A stretch of 64,000 bases of DNA, from contig NZ_CP096883.1 of NCBI RefSeq assembly GCF_023273895.1, forward strand, positions 372,001 to 436,000, given 5' to 3'. The translations under genes were made by a program, and so were the position numbers. The stretch comes from Sphingobacterium sp. PCS056 (GTDB lineage Bacteria; Bacteroidota; Bacteroidia; Sphingobacteriales; Sphingobacteriaceae). Shown piece by piece: positions 1 to 9,198 of this stretch. A model generated the notes under the pieces. The model was not told the DNA's origin. It ran no database searches and saw nothing but the letters and a program-made list of their open reading frames with translations. Each line of letters starts with the position of its first letter. Within the stretch, counting starts at the first letter, position 1.

Positions 1-1240
1 TCTTTTCGTGAAAAGCTCCTTTAAAATCTGGATCATCTTTTCGCTTTTGATTGTCAATTTCTTTAGCAATGATTTGACGTTCGAAATAAGGAGTTTCTTC
101 TACAAAAACTTCATCTGGTAAAGGTGCAACATCTACAGATTGGCGCATTAACTTTTCAATTTTTCTGAAATAATGCTTTTCTGCATCATTACAAAAAGTA
201 ATAGCATCGCCAGAATTAAATGCACGTCCGGTACGTCCGATACGATGAACATAATCTTCTGTAACAATGGGTACTTCGAAATTAATAACATGGGACACAT
301 TGGTTACATCTAATCCACGGGCAGCTACATCTGTGGCTACTAAGATCCTAATATTTCCTTCTTTAAACGCATTAATAGAGTTAATTCGAGTATTCTGACC
401 TTTGTTGGCATGGATGACACGTACTTGATCTTTTCCATATTTACGTTCTAAAAAAGCGAAAACATTATCTGCAACTGTCCTCGTTTTACAAAAAACAATT
501 AAACGGTGAAATGACTCATCATCTTTCAATAAATGTTGTAGTAAATTTAACTTTGTCTTTTGATTAGGAACAAAATAGACCCTTTGACTTACTGTGGAGG
601 CTGGTGTTGCTTGTTCAGAAACTTCCACAATAGTAGGGAAAGCTAAAAAATCACCAGCAATTTTACGAACCAGTTCGCTCATTGTTGCTGAAAACAATAA
701 ATTCTGTCTTTTACGGGGTACGACTTCTAAAATACGGTGAAGTTTAGAAATAAACCCCATATCCATCATTTTATCGGCTTCATCCATTACAAGAAATTTC
801 AACGATTTTACGTTGATATGTCCCTCTAAGTATAAGTCCAAAAATCGACCTGGTGTAGCTACAATGATATCTACTCCTTTTTCAAGATTTTCAATTTGGG
901 TTTTAGGTCCTAATCCGCCGTATAATACTACCGTACGTAAATCAAGGTATTTAGAAAATGTTTGAATATTTTCCTCGATTTGCATCGCAAGTTCTCGTGT
1001 TGGCGACAAAATCAATGCACGTGCATCTTGCCCCTGTGCATATTTCAATTTCATTAATATAGGTAAGACAAATGCAGCAGTCTTCCCAGTGCCAGTTTGT
1101 GCTACTCCCATGATATCTTGACCAGCAAGAATTGGTGTAATCGTTTTTTCTTGTATTTCTGTTGGAACCGAATAACCTGCCTCTTCAATTGCGTTCAAAA
1201 GCTGCTTATTCAATTTAAAATTTTCAAATGTTTGCTGCAT
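1..1240 (-). CDS. DEAD-box RNA helicase, RhlE-like (partial, 3' end outside window)
   Basis: ATP-dependent RNA helicase of the DEAD-box family, expected to act in the cytoplasm on structured RNA (ribosome assembly or mRNA turnover). Reading the minus strand from ATG at 1240 gives MQQTFENFKLNKQLLNAI and then the ordered motifs: a Q-motif region with PTEIQ, AQTGTGKT (Walker A), PTRELA, VMDEAD (Walker B), SAT, ARGLD and HRIGRTGR. About 413 codons are present and the frame is still open at base 1 in a charged tail, so the C-terminus lies beyond the left edge. The RhlE assignment rests on the overall shape and is less certain than the family. A TAnnTTTG box on the minus strand (1245-1252) ends only 4 nt before the ATG. 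No partner gene is visible. Confidence 0.93.
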   Translation of the reverse strand, partial: MQQTFENFKLNKQLLNAIEEAGYSVPTEIQEKTITPILAGQDIMGVAQTGTGKTAAFVLPILMKLKYAQGQDARALILSPTRELAMQIEENIQTFSKYLDLRTVVLYGGLGPKTQIENLEKGVDIIVATPGRFLDLYLEGHINVKSLKFLVMDEADKMMDMGFISKLHRILEVVPRKRQNLLFSATMSELVRKIAGDFLAFPTIVEVSEQATPASTVSQRVYFVPNQKTKLNLLQHLLKDDESFHRLIVFCKTRTVADNVFAFLERKYGKDQVRVIHANKGQNTRINSINAFKEGNIRILVATDVAARGLDVTNVSHVINFEVPIVTEDYVHRIGRTGRAFNSGDAITFCNDAEKHYFRKIEKLMRQSVDVAPLPDEVFVEETPYFERQIIAKEIDNQKRKDDPDFKGAFHEK

Positions 1241-1363
1241 TTTACAAAGGTAATGAAAAGCATTCACTTGCTTATCCTATGCTTTAAATGATTCTGAGAT
1301 TGACGTAAAATTGACATAACTATTTCATTATTATTCAAAAGTAGCTGTTGCATAAGCTACATT

Positions 1364-1393
1364 TTGAATTCAAGCAGAATTAAACCACCTTTG
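1364..1393 (+). promoter_or_regulatory. Candidate Bacteroidota promoter for the S46 peptidase
   Basis: TTG at 1364-1366, a 19-nt spacer and CACCTTTG at 1386-1393 (consensus TAnnTTTG with one mismatch). Transcription would begin about 1397-1400, leaving a short 5' leader before the ATG at 1427. This is a match by eye and is not experimentally supported. Confidence 0.45.
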
Positions 1394-1426
1394 TAGTAAA
1401 TAACTAAACTTTTTTATCAAGTTTGT

Positions 1427-3565
1427 ATGAAAAAATTATGGATCTTATTGCTGCTTATTACAGCAAGTTTGACCACATTTGCTGATGAAGGAATGTGGTT
1501 CTTAATGCATTTGAAGCGCCTGAATGAGGCTGATATGCAAAAGAAAGGATTGAAATTGACTGCTGAAGAAATTTACAGTATCAACAATTCTAGTTTAAAA
1601 GACGCAATCGTACAATTCAATGGTGGTTGTACTGCTGAAATTGTTTCTGATCAGGGATTAGTATTCACAAACCATCACTGTGGTTATGGAGCTATCGCCG
1701 AACTTTCAACTCCTGAAAATGACCACTTAACCAATGGCTTTTGGGCGAAAACAAAATCAGAAGAGCTCAAACCTAAGTCGTTATTCGTTCGTTTCTTTGT
1801 TCGTATGGATGATGTTTCAAAAAGAATCTTATCGTTAGTAAATGATAAGATGTCTGAATCTGAACGTCAAAAAATCATTAATCAAGAAATTGCTAAAATC
1901 GAAAAAGAGAATAGCGAAAATGGCAAGTACATCGTGAACGTAAAATCATTTTACAATGGAAATGAATATTACTATTTCGTTTATCAAGATTTTAACGATG
2001 TTCGATTAGTGGGCACTCCTCCTAACAGTATTGGTAAATTTGGTGGTGACACAGACAACTGGGAGTGGCCACGTCACACTGGAGATTTTTCTATTTTCCG
2101 TGTTTATGGTGACAAAAATGGCAATCCCGCAGAATATGCTAAGGACAACGTTCCTTTGAAACCAAAGCATTTTTTACCAATCAGTTTAAAGGGCTTTAAA
2201 GAGGGTGACTTTGCTATGATTTTAGGTTACCCTGGTCGTACAAACCGTTGGATGCCTGCTGGTGGAATTGATCAGAATGTAAAATTTGCATATCCTGCTT
2301 GGGTTGAAGCTTCTAAAACAGGAATGGATGCCATGAAAAAATACATGGACAAAGATCAAGCAGTTAAAATTAACTATGCTTCTAAATATTCTCAAGTCGC
2401 CAATTACTGGAAAAATCGTCAAGGAATGATCGATGCTTTAACTTTACATAAAACTGCCATTACTAAAGCGCAGGATGAAGCAAAATTCAATAAATGGGCT
2501 AATAAAAAAGAAAATAAAGAACAATATGGCGACGTTATTGCTACAATCAATGCTTATTATGCCGCAACCAACGAGAAGGCACGTCATGACAACTATTTAA
2601 GTGGCATGCTCCGTTCTAGTACCTTGGCAGCATTGCCGTATTCTATAGGTAGTGGTCTAGATATGTATGTGAAGTCGAATGAGGCAAAACGTAAAGAATT
2701 GTTACCAAGATTACAAGCAGCTATTGCATCTGGCTACGAAAAAATGTACTTGCCTCTCGAGGAAGATGTTTTAATTGATGAACTAAACCTATATGCAAAA
2801 AAAGCTGGTAACATTGCGCCTTACGTTTCAGAATTGGCAAGCAAAAACAATAATGATTTAACTTCGTACATTCGTGAGGCTATCAAAAATAGTATTTTTG
2901 CATCTGAAGAGCGTTTGAATAACTTTTTAAGTAATCCTACAGCCATTGCATTAGACAATGACCCACTCTACAAATTATCTTCAGCTTTATTAAATAAATA
3001 TCGTGAATCTGCAATTGCGGATAAAGATGCTACAGATAAATTTGAAGCAGCACATCGTAAATATGTAGCTGGTGTATTGGCTTCAAATCCAAAAGGTAAA
3101 TTTTATCCTGATGCAAACAGCACGTTACGTTTAACGTATGGTTCTATTAAATCACTACCTGCAGATAAACGTAATGACGCGGCAGAAAACTACTATACGA
3201 CTTTAAAAGGTACAATTGCGAAGTACAAAAAAGGAGACGAAGAGTTTGATTTACCGCAGCGATTGATCGATCTGCAGAATAATAAAGATTATGGCCGTTA
3301 CGCTGATAAAGCTGGTTATCTCCCTGTTAACTTCCTAAGTGATAATGATATTACTGGTGGAAATTCGGGATCTCCTGTAATAAATGGAAATGGTGAATTA
3401 ATTGGCTTGGCTTTTGATGGTAATATCGAAGCAATGGCAGGTGACGTCATTTTTGATCACAAATTGCAACGCACAATATCTGTTGATATTCGATATGTTC
3501 TTTTTGTTATTGACAAATTTGCTGGAGCGACCAATATCATAAATGAATTAAAAATTGTAGAATAA
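1427..3565 (+). CDS. S46 family dipeptidyl-peptidase (DPP7-like)
   Basis: Exported serine peptidase that removes dipeptides from the N-terminus of oligopeptides, normally periplasmic in Bacteroidota and used for peptide nutrition. Residues 1-19 form a signal peptide ending before ADEGMW. The split chymotrypsin-like domain carries the His motif TNHHCGYG (His84 or its neighbour), the Asp region DNWEWPRHTGDF and the nucleophile motif GGNSGSP (Ser647). Length, 712 aa, is usual for S46. Eighteen residues after the Ser lies Gly665 in LAFDGN; in Porphyromonas enzymes the matching position is Gly in DPP7 and Arg in the acidic-specific DPP11, so I infer preference for hydrophobic rather than Asp/Glu P1 residues. 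The gene appears monocistronic, with its own candidate promoter. Confidence 0.93.
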   Translation: MKKLWILLLLITASLTTFADEGMWFLMHLKRLNEADMQKKGLKLTAEEIYSINNSSLKDAIVQFNGGCTAEIVSDQGLVFTNHHCGYGAIAELSTPENDHLTNGFWAKTKSEELKPKSLFVRFFVRMDDVSKRILSLVNDKMSESERQKIINQEIAKIEKENSENGKYIVNVKSFYNGNEYYYFVYQDFNDVRLVGTPPNSIGKFGGDTDNWEWPRHTGDFSIFRVYGDKNGNPAEYAKDNVPLKPKHFLPISLKGFKEGDFAMILGYPGRTNRWMPAGGIDQNVKFAYPAWVEASKTGMDAMKKYMDKDQAVKINYASKYSQVANYWKNRQGMIDALTLHKTAITKAQDEAKFNKWANKKENKEQYGDVIATINAYYAATNEKARHDNYLSGMLRSSTLAALPYSIGSGLDMYVKSNEAKRKELLPRLQAAIASGYEKMYLPLEEDVLIDELNLYAKKAGNIAPYVSELASKNNNDLTSYIREAIKNSIFASEERLNNFLSNPTAIALDNDPLYKLSSALLNKYRESAIADKDATDKFEAAHRKYVAGVLASNPKGKFYPDANSTLRLTYGSIKSLPADKRNDAAENYYTTLKGTIAKYKKGDEEFDLPQRLIDLQNNKDYGRYADKAGYLPVNFLSDNDITGGNSGSPVINGNGELIGLAFDGNIEAMAGDVIFDHKLQRTISVDIRYVLFVIDKFAGATNIINELKIVE

Positions 3566-3692
3566 TAATATTTTACAATTTTTAACAGATTTTTTTCAGA
3601 AAAAATATTTTCTATTAAATTGGTTTTTGTATATTTATTGTGTTAATTAGAGTAATAAACAGGACCATAAAACTAAAATTATAATTATTAAA

Positions 3693-3872
3693 ATGGAAAA
3701 CTACGTAAAATTAAAAGAGTTAGTAGCATCAATCGAAGCAGATGCAGACAAATTTTTCAACAATGGTAACTCTGCTGCTGGTACTCGTGTACGCAAAGGA
3801 TTACAGGACATTAAAACATTAGCACAGGAAATTCGCAACGAAGTTACTGCTAAGAAAAATGATGGTAAATAA
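3693..3872 (+). CDS. Histone H1/Hc1-like small protein
   Basis: A 59-aa protein starting MENYVKLKELV and ending KKNDGK. It is a charged, helix-forming sequence with GTRVRKGLQDIK in the middle, which fits the short Hc1-like histone family proteins widespread in Bacteroidota. A role in nucleoid compaction or DNA binding is family inference; the Lys/Ala/Pro-rich tail of longer Hc1 proteins is missing here. It has a 127-nt AT-rich 5' region after the peptidase and is followed by a strong hairpin terminator, so it probably forms its own short transcript. Confidence 0.75.
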   Translation: MENYVKLKELVASIEADADKFFNNGNSAAGTRVRKGLQDIKTLAQEIRNEVTAKKNDGK

Positions 3873-3895
3873 TTATTATTTATCTTATTAAAATA

Positions 3896-3935
3896 AAAGA
3901 GGCTGTCTCAAAAGGATAGCCTCTTTTATTTTAAA
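3896..3935 (+). terminator. Rho-independent terminator after the Hc1-like gene
   Basis: Nine-bp stem GAGGCTGTC/GATAGCCTC (one G-U pair) with a 7-nt loop at 3899-3923, followed by TTTTATTTT. Confidence 0.8.
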
Positions 3936-3952
3936 TAGTATTTTTGAACACA

Positions 3953-3988
3953 AATAAAGCCCTCAAATGAACCATTGAGGGCTTTATT
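3953..3988 (-). terminator. Terminator of the GLPGLI operon
   Basis: A perfect 14-bp inverted repeat (3953-3966 with 3975-3988) around an 8-nt loop lies just 3' of the minus-strand gene that ends at 4014. The AT-rich outer part supplies a weak U-tract. Confidence 0.65.
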
Positions 3989-4013
3989 AGGTAACTACGG
4001 GCTAGTTCTTCAA

Positions 4014-4817
4014 TTACAAAGTTGCCAATTGCATGATGTATTTTACGGTCTCTTTATTCAACCATTGTGATATAGTCTCTGTAAATTGATCGACCATCTG
4101 TTTCCGTGTCATGGATTTAGTTTTCTTATTTTCAAAAACCTTTTTATCCATAACAATCGTATTGCTTAGTTCGACTTGAGTAGCAAAATAAGACACGTGC
4201 TGGCTTGGAACTACTAATCCCAAGATCATACCCGGCAAACCATTTATAGACTCAGGTCCCCCACTAACTGGAATTTCATTGGCATAAAATCCGATGACAT
4301 AAGTTGAATCAGAGGTAAAACCATTAGCTCTACGGCAAGTATAGCCAGCTATTTCACGGTACTCGTCTGTGATACGCCATTTTACTGTTTTCACAGAATC
4401 TTGGATGATGATTTTATCGCCCATCACATCATTAAATCGTTTATAGTCTTTAGTAGCCAAATTTGAAAGCGTTTGTGCATCAAAATCAAGAGCAAACATC
4501 ATAATTAATTGCTTGACTTTCATATCCAATTCTTGTCCAACGACAGGTTGAAAAAGGGTTTCGTTGCCATTAAACTTTAACGTCTTTTTCAAAACTACAT
4601 TTTCTGGTATTGTTGGAAGCATACGTTCAAATTGATCCTTTGAATTTCCGTCAGCTTTAGCAATAAATTGTTTGTTTACAATATTCTTCATATACATTGT
4701 CTTATCAAAAGATATCGAACCAACCTTAGAAAAAAGTGTATACTGCGCTTTTGCAAACGTACTGCAGCATAATAATATAAAAAGAATGCTATAATTAAGT
4801 ATTTTCATGTGTCTCAT
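4014..4817 (-). CDS. GLPGLI family exported protein
   Basis: Protein of 267 aa with an N-terminal signal peptide (hydrophobic segment ending FAKAQ) and the diagnostic motif NGLPGMILGL near residue 190, the hallmark of the Bacteroidota GLPGLI family. No biochemical function is known for the family. It starts 1 nt after the stop of the beta-barrel gene upstream, so the two are co-transcribed. Two starts are possible: ATG at 4817 (MRHMKIL) or ATG at 4808 (MKILNYS), the second giving a more ordinary signal peptide. GLPGLI genes commonly sit next to this class of outer-membrane protein, which suggests a joint envelope role. Confidence 0.87.
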   Translation of the reverse strand: MRHMKILNYSILFILLCCSTFAKAQYTLFSKVGSISFDKTMYMKNIVNKQFIAKADGNSKDQFERMLPTIPENVVLKKTLKFNGNETLFQPVVGQELDMKVKQLIMMFALDFDAQTLSNLATKDYKRFNDVMGDKIIIQDSVKTVKWRITDEYREIAGYTCRRANGFTSDSTYVIGFYANEIPVSGGPESINGLPGMILGLVVPSQHVSYFATQVELSNTIVMDKKVFENKKTKSMTRKQMVDQFTETISQWLNKETVKYIMQLATL

Positions 4818-4818
4818 C

Positions 4819-7542
4819 TTATAAAAACATTTTAGTAAAATCCCATGATAACTTCAACATATAATAACGTCTGATAGTATCATATCTTCTTTGTGTAAAT
4901 ACAGAGTTTGCAGCTGATCTGCTAAAGCCTTTATTTTGATTTAAGACATCATTAACTGTAAAGTCTAAAATCAAAGATTCATTTTTCAAGAATTTTTTAC
5001 TAATTCCTGGATGTACCAAAAATTGCTCAAATTTCTGATCAAATGCTTGTGTGGCTGCTTCATATGTATAATCGTAATTCGTATATACTTTTAGTGTTTT
5101 AGTGAAAAAGTATTCAACACTACCAGAAGAGCCGAATACAAATCCGTTACTATTTGAATTTTGCTGCAAATTAGACTCCATTATACGATATTGTGGACTT
5201 AGATTTATATTAAAGTTCAATCCTGTTTTTGTGTCACGTGTAAACGTGTAAGTAAAGTTATAATTGGTTGTATTCACTTTATTAAGCTCACCATTGAAGA
5301 AATTATAATTTTCAGAAAGTGACCATGACAACTGTGGAGAGTTACTTAATCCCAGTTTCTTATTGAGTTTGAAATAATAACCAGACCAGAAATTTGTCGA
5401 AATATTTGTTTTCCCCGTTATATTATTCCATTCGTAAGTATTGATACCGTTTGAAGTTGTGATATTTTGTGAAATTGGATCTTTTACAAGGTTTAAATTA
5501 CCTCCAACATATGCGTAACTTCCTGTCAATAATTTAAACGTATTATATCCTAAATTAAAATTGTGACTGAATGCTGGTTTCAAATTTTCATTACCAAGAT
5601 AACGGTTCAATTGATCTGAATTATCTAATATAGGTTGAATCTGATTTAAAGAAGGTAATTGATTGCGACCATTATAATTGAACCACATGTTTTTACCTTT
5701 GGTAAAAGAGTAACCTCCACTTAAAGATGGATTATAGGTGAAGAAATTTCTTGAGAAAGATGCTTTGGTATTGTTATTTTGTTGCTGTAGATCATCATTG
5801 TTAAAACTATTGGTAAAGTTAAACCTTAACTTCTCTGTGGTATACCCTAAAGCCACCTTGTAATTGCTACTTGTTCTATCAAAATCATAATCATTACTGA
5901 AACGTTCGTCAAGGTCATCATAATCTCCCGATCCTTCATTAAAAGATTCAACCAGAGAAGAACTTTTATTACTTTCAATACCGGCACCAATAGATAAATT
6001 TAAAACTTTAGACAAGGGTTCTGTATAAGTTAATGAAGCACGGTTATTGGTAACATTTTGTAATCTATTTTTACGTTGATCTGTGATAGAGTCTGTATCG
6101 AATTCATATTTATGTACCGTAGAAAAGAGCGATCCACCACCCGAAGTTTCATCTTTTCTGATCTCTCCATTAAATGTCAACGACCTTCCTTTTTTCTTAA
6201 ATTTATGGGTAAATAAAGCGCTTAAATTAAATGCTTTTACCGTATTGTCAGCAACTTCCCTTGTCTTTTCGGTTATAACTGAATCTAATTCTGCAGAAAA
6301 CTGATAGGCTTCTCGTTTATTATCAGACCATAAATTCTTTTGCGAGGCTCCTCCACGAATAGTCAACGTATTCAAAGAGTCAAAGTTCAGGTCATATTTT
6401 AGGTTTACCCGATGTTGATCATTTTCTGTATCCACAGTTTTTACGGTACGGCTATTGATAAGACCACTCATCAAGGTCTCATCTTGACCGTCACTACTGA
6501 TCCGCCCATACTTATAATTGATATTAACATTATGCTTGTTTTTATCAAATTTGTCCGAAAAATTAATACCCGAATTGATCGCTCTCGGAATACCAACAAC
6601 TCCTTGTCCTGAGAAAGGATCAGTAAAGTTTGACCATGAAACAGATCCATCATCACCATAACTCACACCCGAGTCACCACCATACTTGTCTGCATCTTGC
6701 CAATTCATCGTAGTGGTACCGTTATTACCAAAAAGACCATAGGCTGATATTTTTTGTGAACCTTTAAATTTATTGACCATGATCTGCCCCATGTAATAAT
6801 CATCGGTGCCCACTCCTAGCAATGCTTTTCCGAACATACCATTTTTAGCCCCATCTTTCAATTTAACATTAATGGTTTGTTCACGCTGACCATCATCCAC
6901 TCCTGTTCGCTCTGCTTGATCTGATTTCTTCTCATAAACTTGTACTTTATCGACCATATCAGAACGCAAATTGCGCGTTACCAAAGTAGGATCATCTCCA
7001 AAGAATTCCTCTCCATCCACTAATACTTTTTTAACGGTCTTTCCTTGAGCAGTGATCTTGCCCGAAGCATCAACCGTGATACCAGGCAATACCTTCAACA
7101 AGTCTTCAACTTTAGCATTTTTTTCAACTTTAAAGCTACCTGCATCATATTCTGTTGTATCCCCCTTTATAGTGATTGGAATACGACCTGTCACAATAAC
7201 TTCCTGTAAAAGTTGGGCAGTGCTTGTCAAACCAACTTTTAAAGCTGAATAGTCTTGATTTGGTAATATTGAGGTATAATAATCGCCATATTTTGGATAA
7301 CTTACAATCAGTACACTCTCACTTTGAGTAGGTGTATTTAAAGAAAAGTTACCATTCTCATCAGATCTTGTAAAATCTAGAAGAATAGAGTCTTTGGCAC
7401 TCAAGAGCATAATTGTTGCATTTGACAACTTCTGCTGATCTTTGGAATCGCTAATTTTACCATGAATTTTGCTCTGAGCAAAGCAGAAGCTCACAAGCAT
7501 AGGTAAAAGCAATAACAAATGGAAAATTGTTTTTCTTTTCAT
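4819..7542 (-). CDS. Outer-membrane beta-barrel protein with CarboxypepD_reg-like and plug-like domains
   Basis: TonB-receptor-like outer-membrane protein of 907 aa. Signal peptide 1-22 (ends SFCFA/Q), a carboxypeptidase-regulatory-like beta-sandwich from about 25 to 110 (KIHGKISD...NATIMLL), a degenerate plug from about 115 to 235 (EVIVTGRIPITIKGD, then LPGITVD and VLVDGEEFFGDDP), and a long barrel region ending in FTKMFL with a terminal aromatic residue. This matches the OMP_b-brl_3 class, which resembles SusC/TonB receptors but usually lacks a clear TonB box. The substrate cannot be told. It is the first gene of a two-gene operon with the GLPGLI protein. Confidence 0.87.
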   Translation of the reverse strand: MKRKTIFHLLLLLPMLVSFCFAQSKIHGKISDSKDQQKLSNATIMLLSAKDSILLDFTRSDENGNFSLNTPTQSESVLIVSYPKYGDYYTSILPNQDYSALKVGLTSTAQLLQEVIVTGRIPITIKGDTTEYDAGSFKVEKNAKVEDLLKVLPGITVDASGKITAQGKTVKKVLVDGEEFFGDDPTLVTRNLRSDMVDKVQVYEKKSDQAERTGVDDGQREQTINVKLKDGAKNGMFGKALLGVGTDDYYMGQIMVNKFKGSQKISAYGLFGNNGTTTMNWQDADKYGGDSGVSYGDDGSVSWSNFTDPFSGQGVVGIPRAINSGINFSDKFDKNKHNVNINYKYGRISSDGQDETLMSGLINSRTVKTVDTENDQHRVNLKYDLNFDSLNTLTIRGGASQKNLWSDNKREAYQFSAELDSVITEKTREVADNTVKAFNLSALFTHKFKKKGRSLTFNGEIRKDETSGGGSLFSTVHKYEFDTDSITDQRKNRLQNVTNNRASLTYTEPLSKVLNLSIGAGIESNKSSSLVESFNEGSGDYDDLDERFSNDYDFDRTSSNYKVALGYTTEKLRFNFTNSFNNDDLQQQNNNTKASFSRNFFTYNPSLSGGYSFTKGKNMWFNYNGRNQLPSLNQIQPILDNSDQLNRYLGNENLKPAFSHNFNLGYNTFKLLTGSYAYVGGNLNLVKDPISQNITTSNGINTYEWNNITGKTNISTNFWSGYYFKLNKKLGLSNSPQLSWSLSENYNFFNGELNKVNTTNYNFTYTFTRDTKTGLNFNINLSPQYRIMESNLQQNSNSNGFVFGSSGSVEYFFTKTLKVYTNYDYTYEAATQAFDQKFEQFLVHPGISKKFLKNESLILDFTVNDVLNQNKGFSRSAANSVFTQRRYDTIRRYYMLKLSWDFTKMFL

Positions 7543-7743
7543 CTAAAAAACTATTATTATCACGTTGGTTAATAAAACTGTTCAAATATATTGTATTGTT
7601 ATAGCTATTAGATGGGCTTTCAATGGAAATGTTACAACAATTTTAATCTTTTTTTTAAATCTTTTAATAATGATCTTAAAACCATAATTATCAAAGTGAA
7701 ATTATAATGTTTTACCTATTTTTGCTATAAATACATTCATACT

Positions 7744-9114
7744 ATGCAAACTATACAAGAATATGTTGAGGCCAACAAACAACGATTTTTAGATGAGTTG
7801 TTTGATTTATTGCGTCTCCCGTCAGTAAGCGCTGATCCAAAATTCAAAGGAGATGTTGAAAAGACTGCGGAATTTGTCGCACAAAAACTAAAGGAAGCTG
7901 GCGCAGATCAGGTAGAAATCTGTCAAACTGCTGGTAATCCTATTGTATACGGAGAAAAGATCGTTGACCCTGCACTTCCTACAGTATTGACTTATGGACA
8001 TTATGATGTGCAACCTGCAGATCCATATGAATTGTGGGATACTCCGCCATTTGAACCAACTATTCGTGATGGCAAAATCTACGCTCGCGGTTCTGCTGAT
8101 GACAAAGGACAATTTTATATGCATGTAAAGGCATTTGAATACATGATGAAAAATAACGCACTTGCTTGCAATATTAAATTCATGATTGAGGGTGAAGAAG
8201 AAGTTGGATCTGTTAATTTAGGAACTTTTGTCAAAGAAAATACGGAAAAATTAAAAGCTGATGTCATTGTTATCTCCGACACCTCTATGATTAGTCTAGA
8301 AACTCCATCTTTAGAGACCGGACTAAGAGGACTATCCTATGTTGAAGTAGAAGTAACTGGTCCAAATAGAGATTTACACTCAGGCGTATACGGTGGCGCG
8401 GTTGCAAATCCTGCTACAGTATTAGCAAAATTAATCGCATCATTACATGATGAAAATAATCATATTGCAATTCCTGGATTTTACGATGATGTGATAGAAC
8501 TATCTCAGGAAGAACGTAACGAATTGAATAAAGCTCCATTTGAAATCGAAGAATATAAAAAAGATCTAGGTGTAGAAGCATTATGGGGTGAAGAAGGCTA
8601 TTCTACCATAGAGCGTACAGGTACTCGTCCGACATTGGAAGTAAATGGTATATGGGGTGGTTATATTGGAGAGGGTGCAAAAACTGTACTTCCTTCTAAA
8701 GCATTTGCTAAAATCTCCATGCGCTTGGTGCCAAATCAAAATTCACAACGTATCACAGATTTATTCAAAAAACATTTTGAAGCAATTGCTCCAAAATATG
8801 TTCGTGTAGAAGTTAAACCTCATCATGGCGGTGAACCGGTAGTAACTCCTACAGACAGTGTAGCCTATAAAGCTGCCGAAAAAGCACTTACTGAAACATT
8901 TGGAGTAAAACCTATTCCAACTCGTGGTGGTGGTTCTATTCCTATTGTTGCTTTATTTGAAGAAGTCTTAGGTTTAAAAACAGTCTTATTAGGTTTCGGA
9001 TTAAACAGTGACAACTTACACTCTCCTAATGAAAAATACGGTATTGAGAATTATTTGAAAGGTATTTCAACGATTCCCCTATTTCATAAATACTATGCTG
9101 AATTAAGTAAGTAA
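7744..9114 (+). CDS. M20 family metallo-dipeptidase
   Basis: Cytosolic zinc exopeptidase of 456 aa in the M20 (carnosinase/PepV-like) group, cleaving dipeptides or N-acyl amino acids. Metal and catalytic residues are visible: YGHYDVQP (His86, Asp88), RGSADDKGQ (Asp119), IEGEEEVGS (Glu152/153), the SDT region after VIVI, and LHSPNEKY near the C-terminus. The dimerisation lid lies between about 205 and 370. There is no signal peptide. A TAnnTTTG-like box (TATTTTTG, 7717-7724) precedes the ATG at a suitable distance, though no good -33 TTG is seen. The gene is followed by its own terminator. The exact substrate cannot be inferred. Confidence 0.92.
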   Translation: MQTIQEYVEANKQRFLDELFDLLRLPSVSADPKFKGDVEKTAEFVAQKLKEAGADQVEICQTAGNPIVYGEKIVDPALPTVLTYGHYDVQPADPYELWDTPPFEPTIRDGKIYARGSADDKGQFYMHVKAFEYMMKNNALACNIKFMIEGEEEVGSVNLGTFVKENTEKLKADVIVISDTSMISLETPSLETGLRGLSYVEVEVTGPNRDLHSGVYGGAVANPATVLAKLIASLHDENNHIAIPGFYDDVIELSQEERNELNKAPFEIEEYKKDLGVEALWGEEGYSTIERTGTRPTLEVNGIWGGYIGEGAKTVLPSKAFAKISMRLVPNQNSQRITDLFKKHFEAIAPKYVRVEVKPHHGGEPVVTPTDSVAYKAAEKALTETFGVKPIPTRGGGSIPIVALFEEVLGLKTVLLGFGLNSDNLHSPNEKYGIENYLKGISTIPLFHKYYAELSK

Positions 9115-9133
9115 AAACTTACGAAAATATAAG

Positions 9134-9160
9134 AAAGGGGGATTACATATCCCCCTTTTA
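9134..9160 (+). terminator. Terminator after the M20 peptidase
   Basis: Ten-bp stem AAAGGGGGAT/ATCCCCCTTT with a 5-nt loop, followed by a short T-rich tract. Confidence 0.8.
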
Positions 9161-9198
9161 TAATATATTAGCCCTAAATTAAGACACCTTACTATTTG

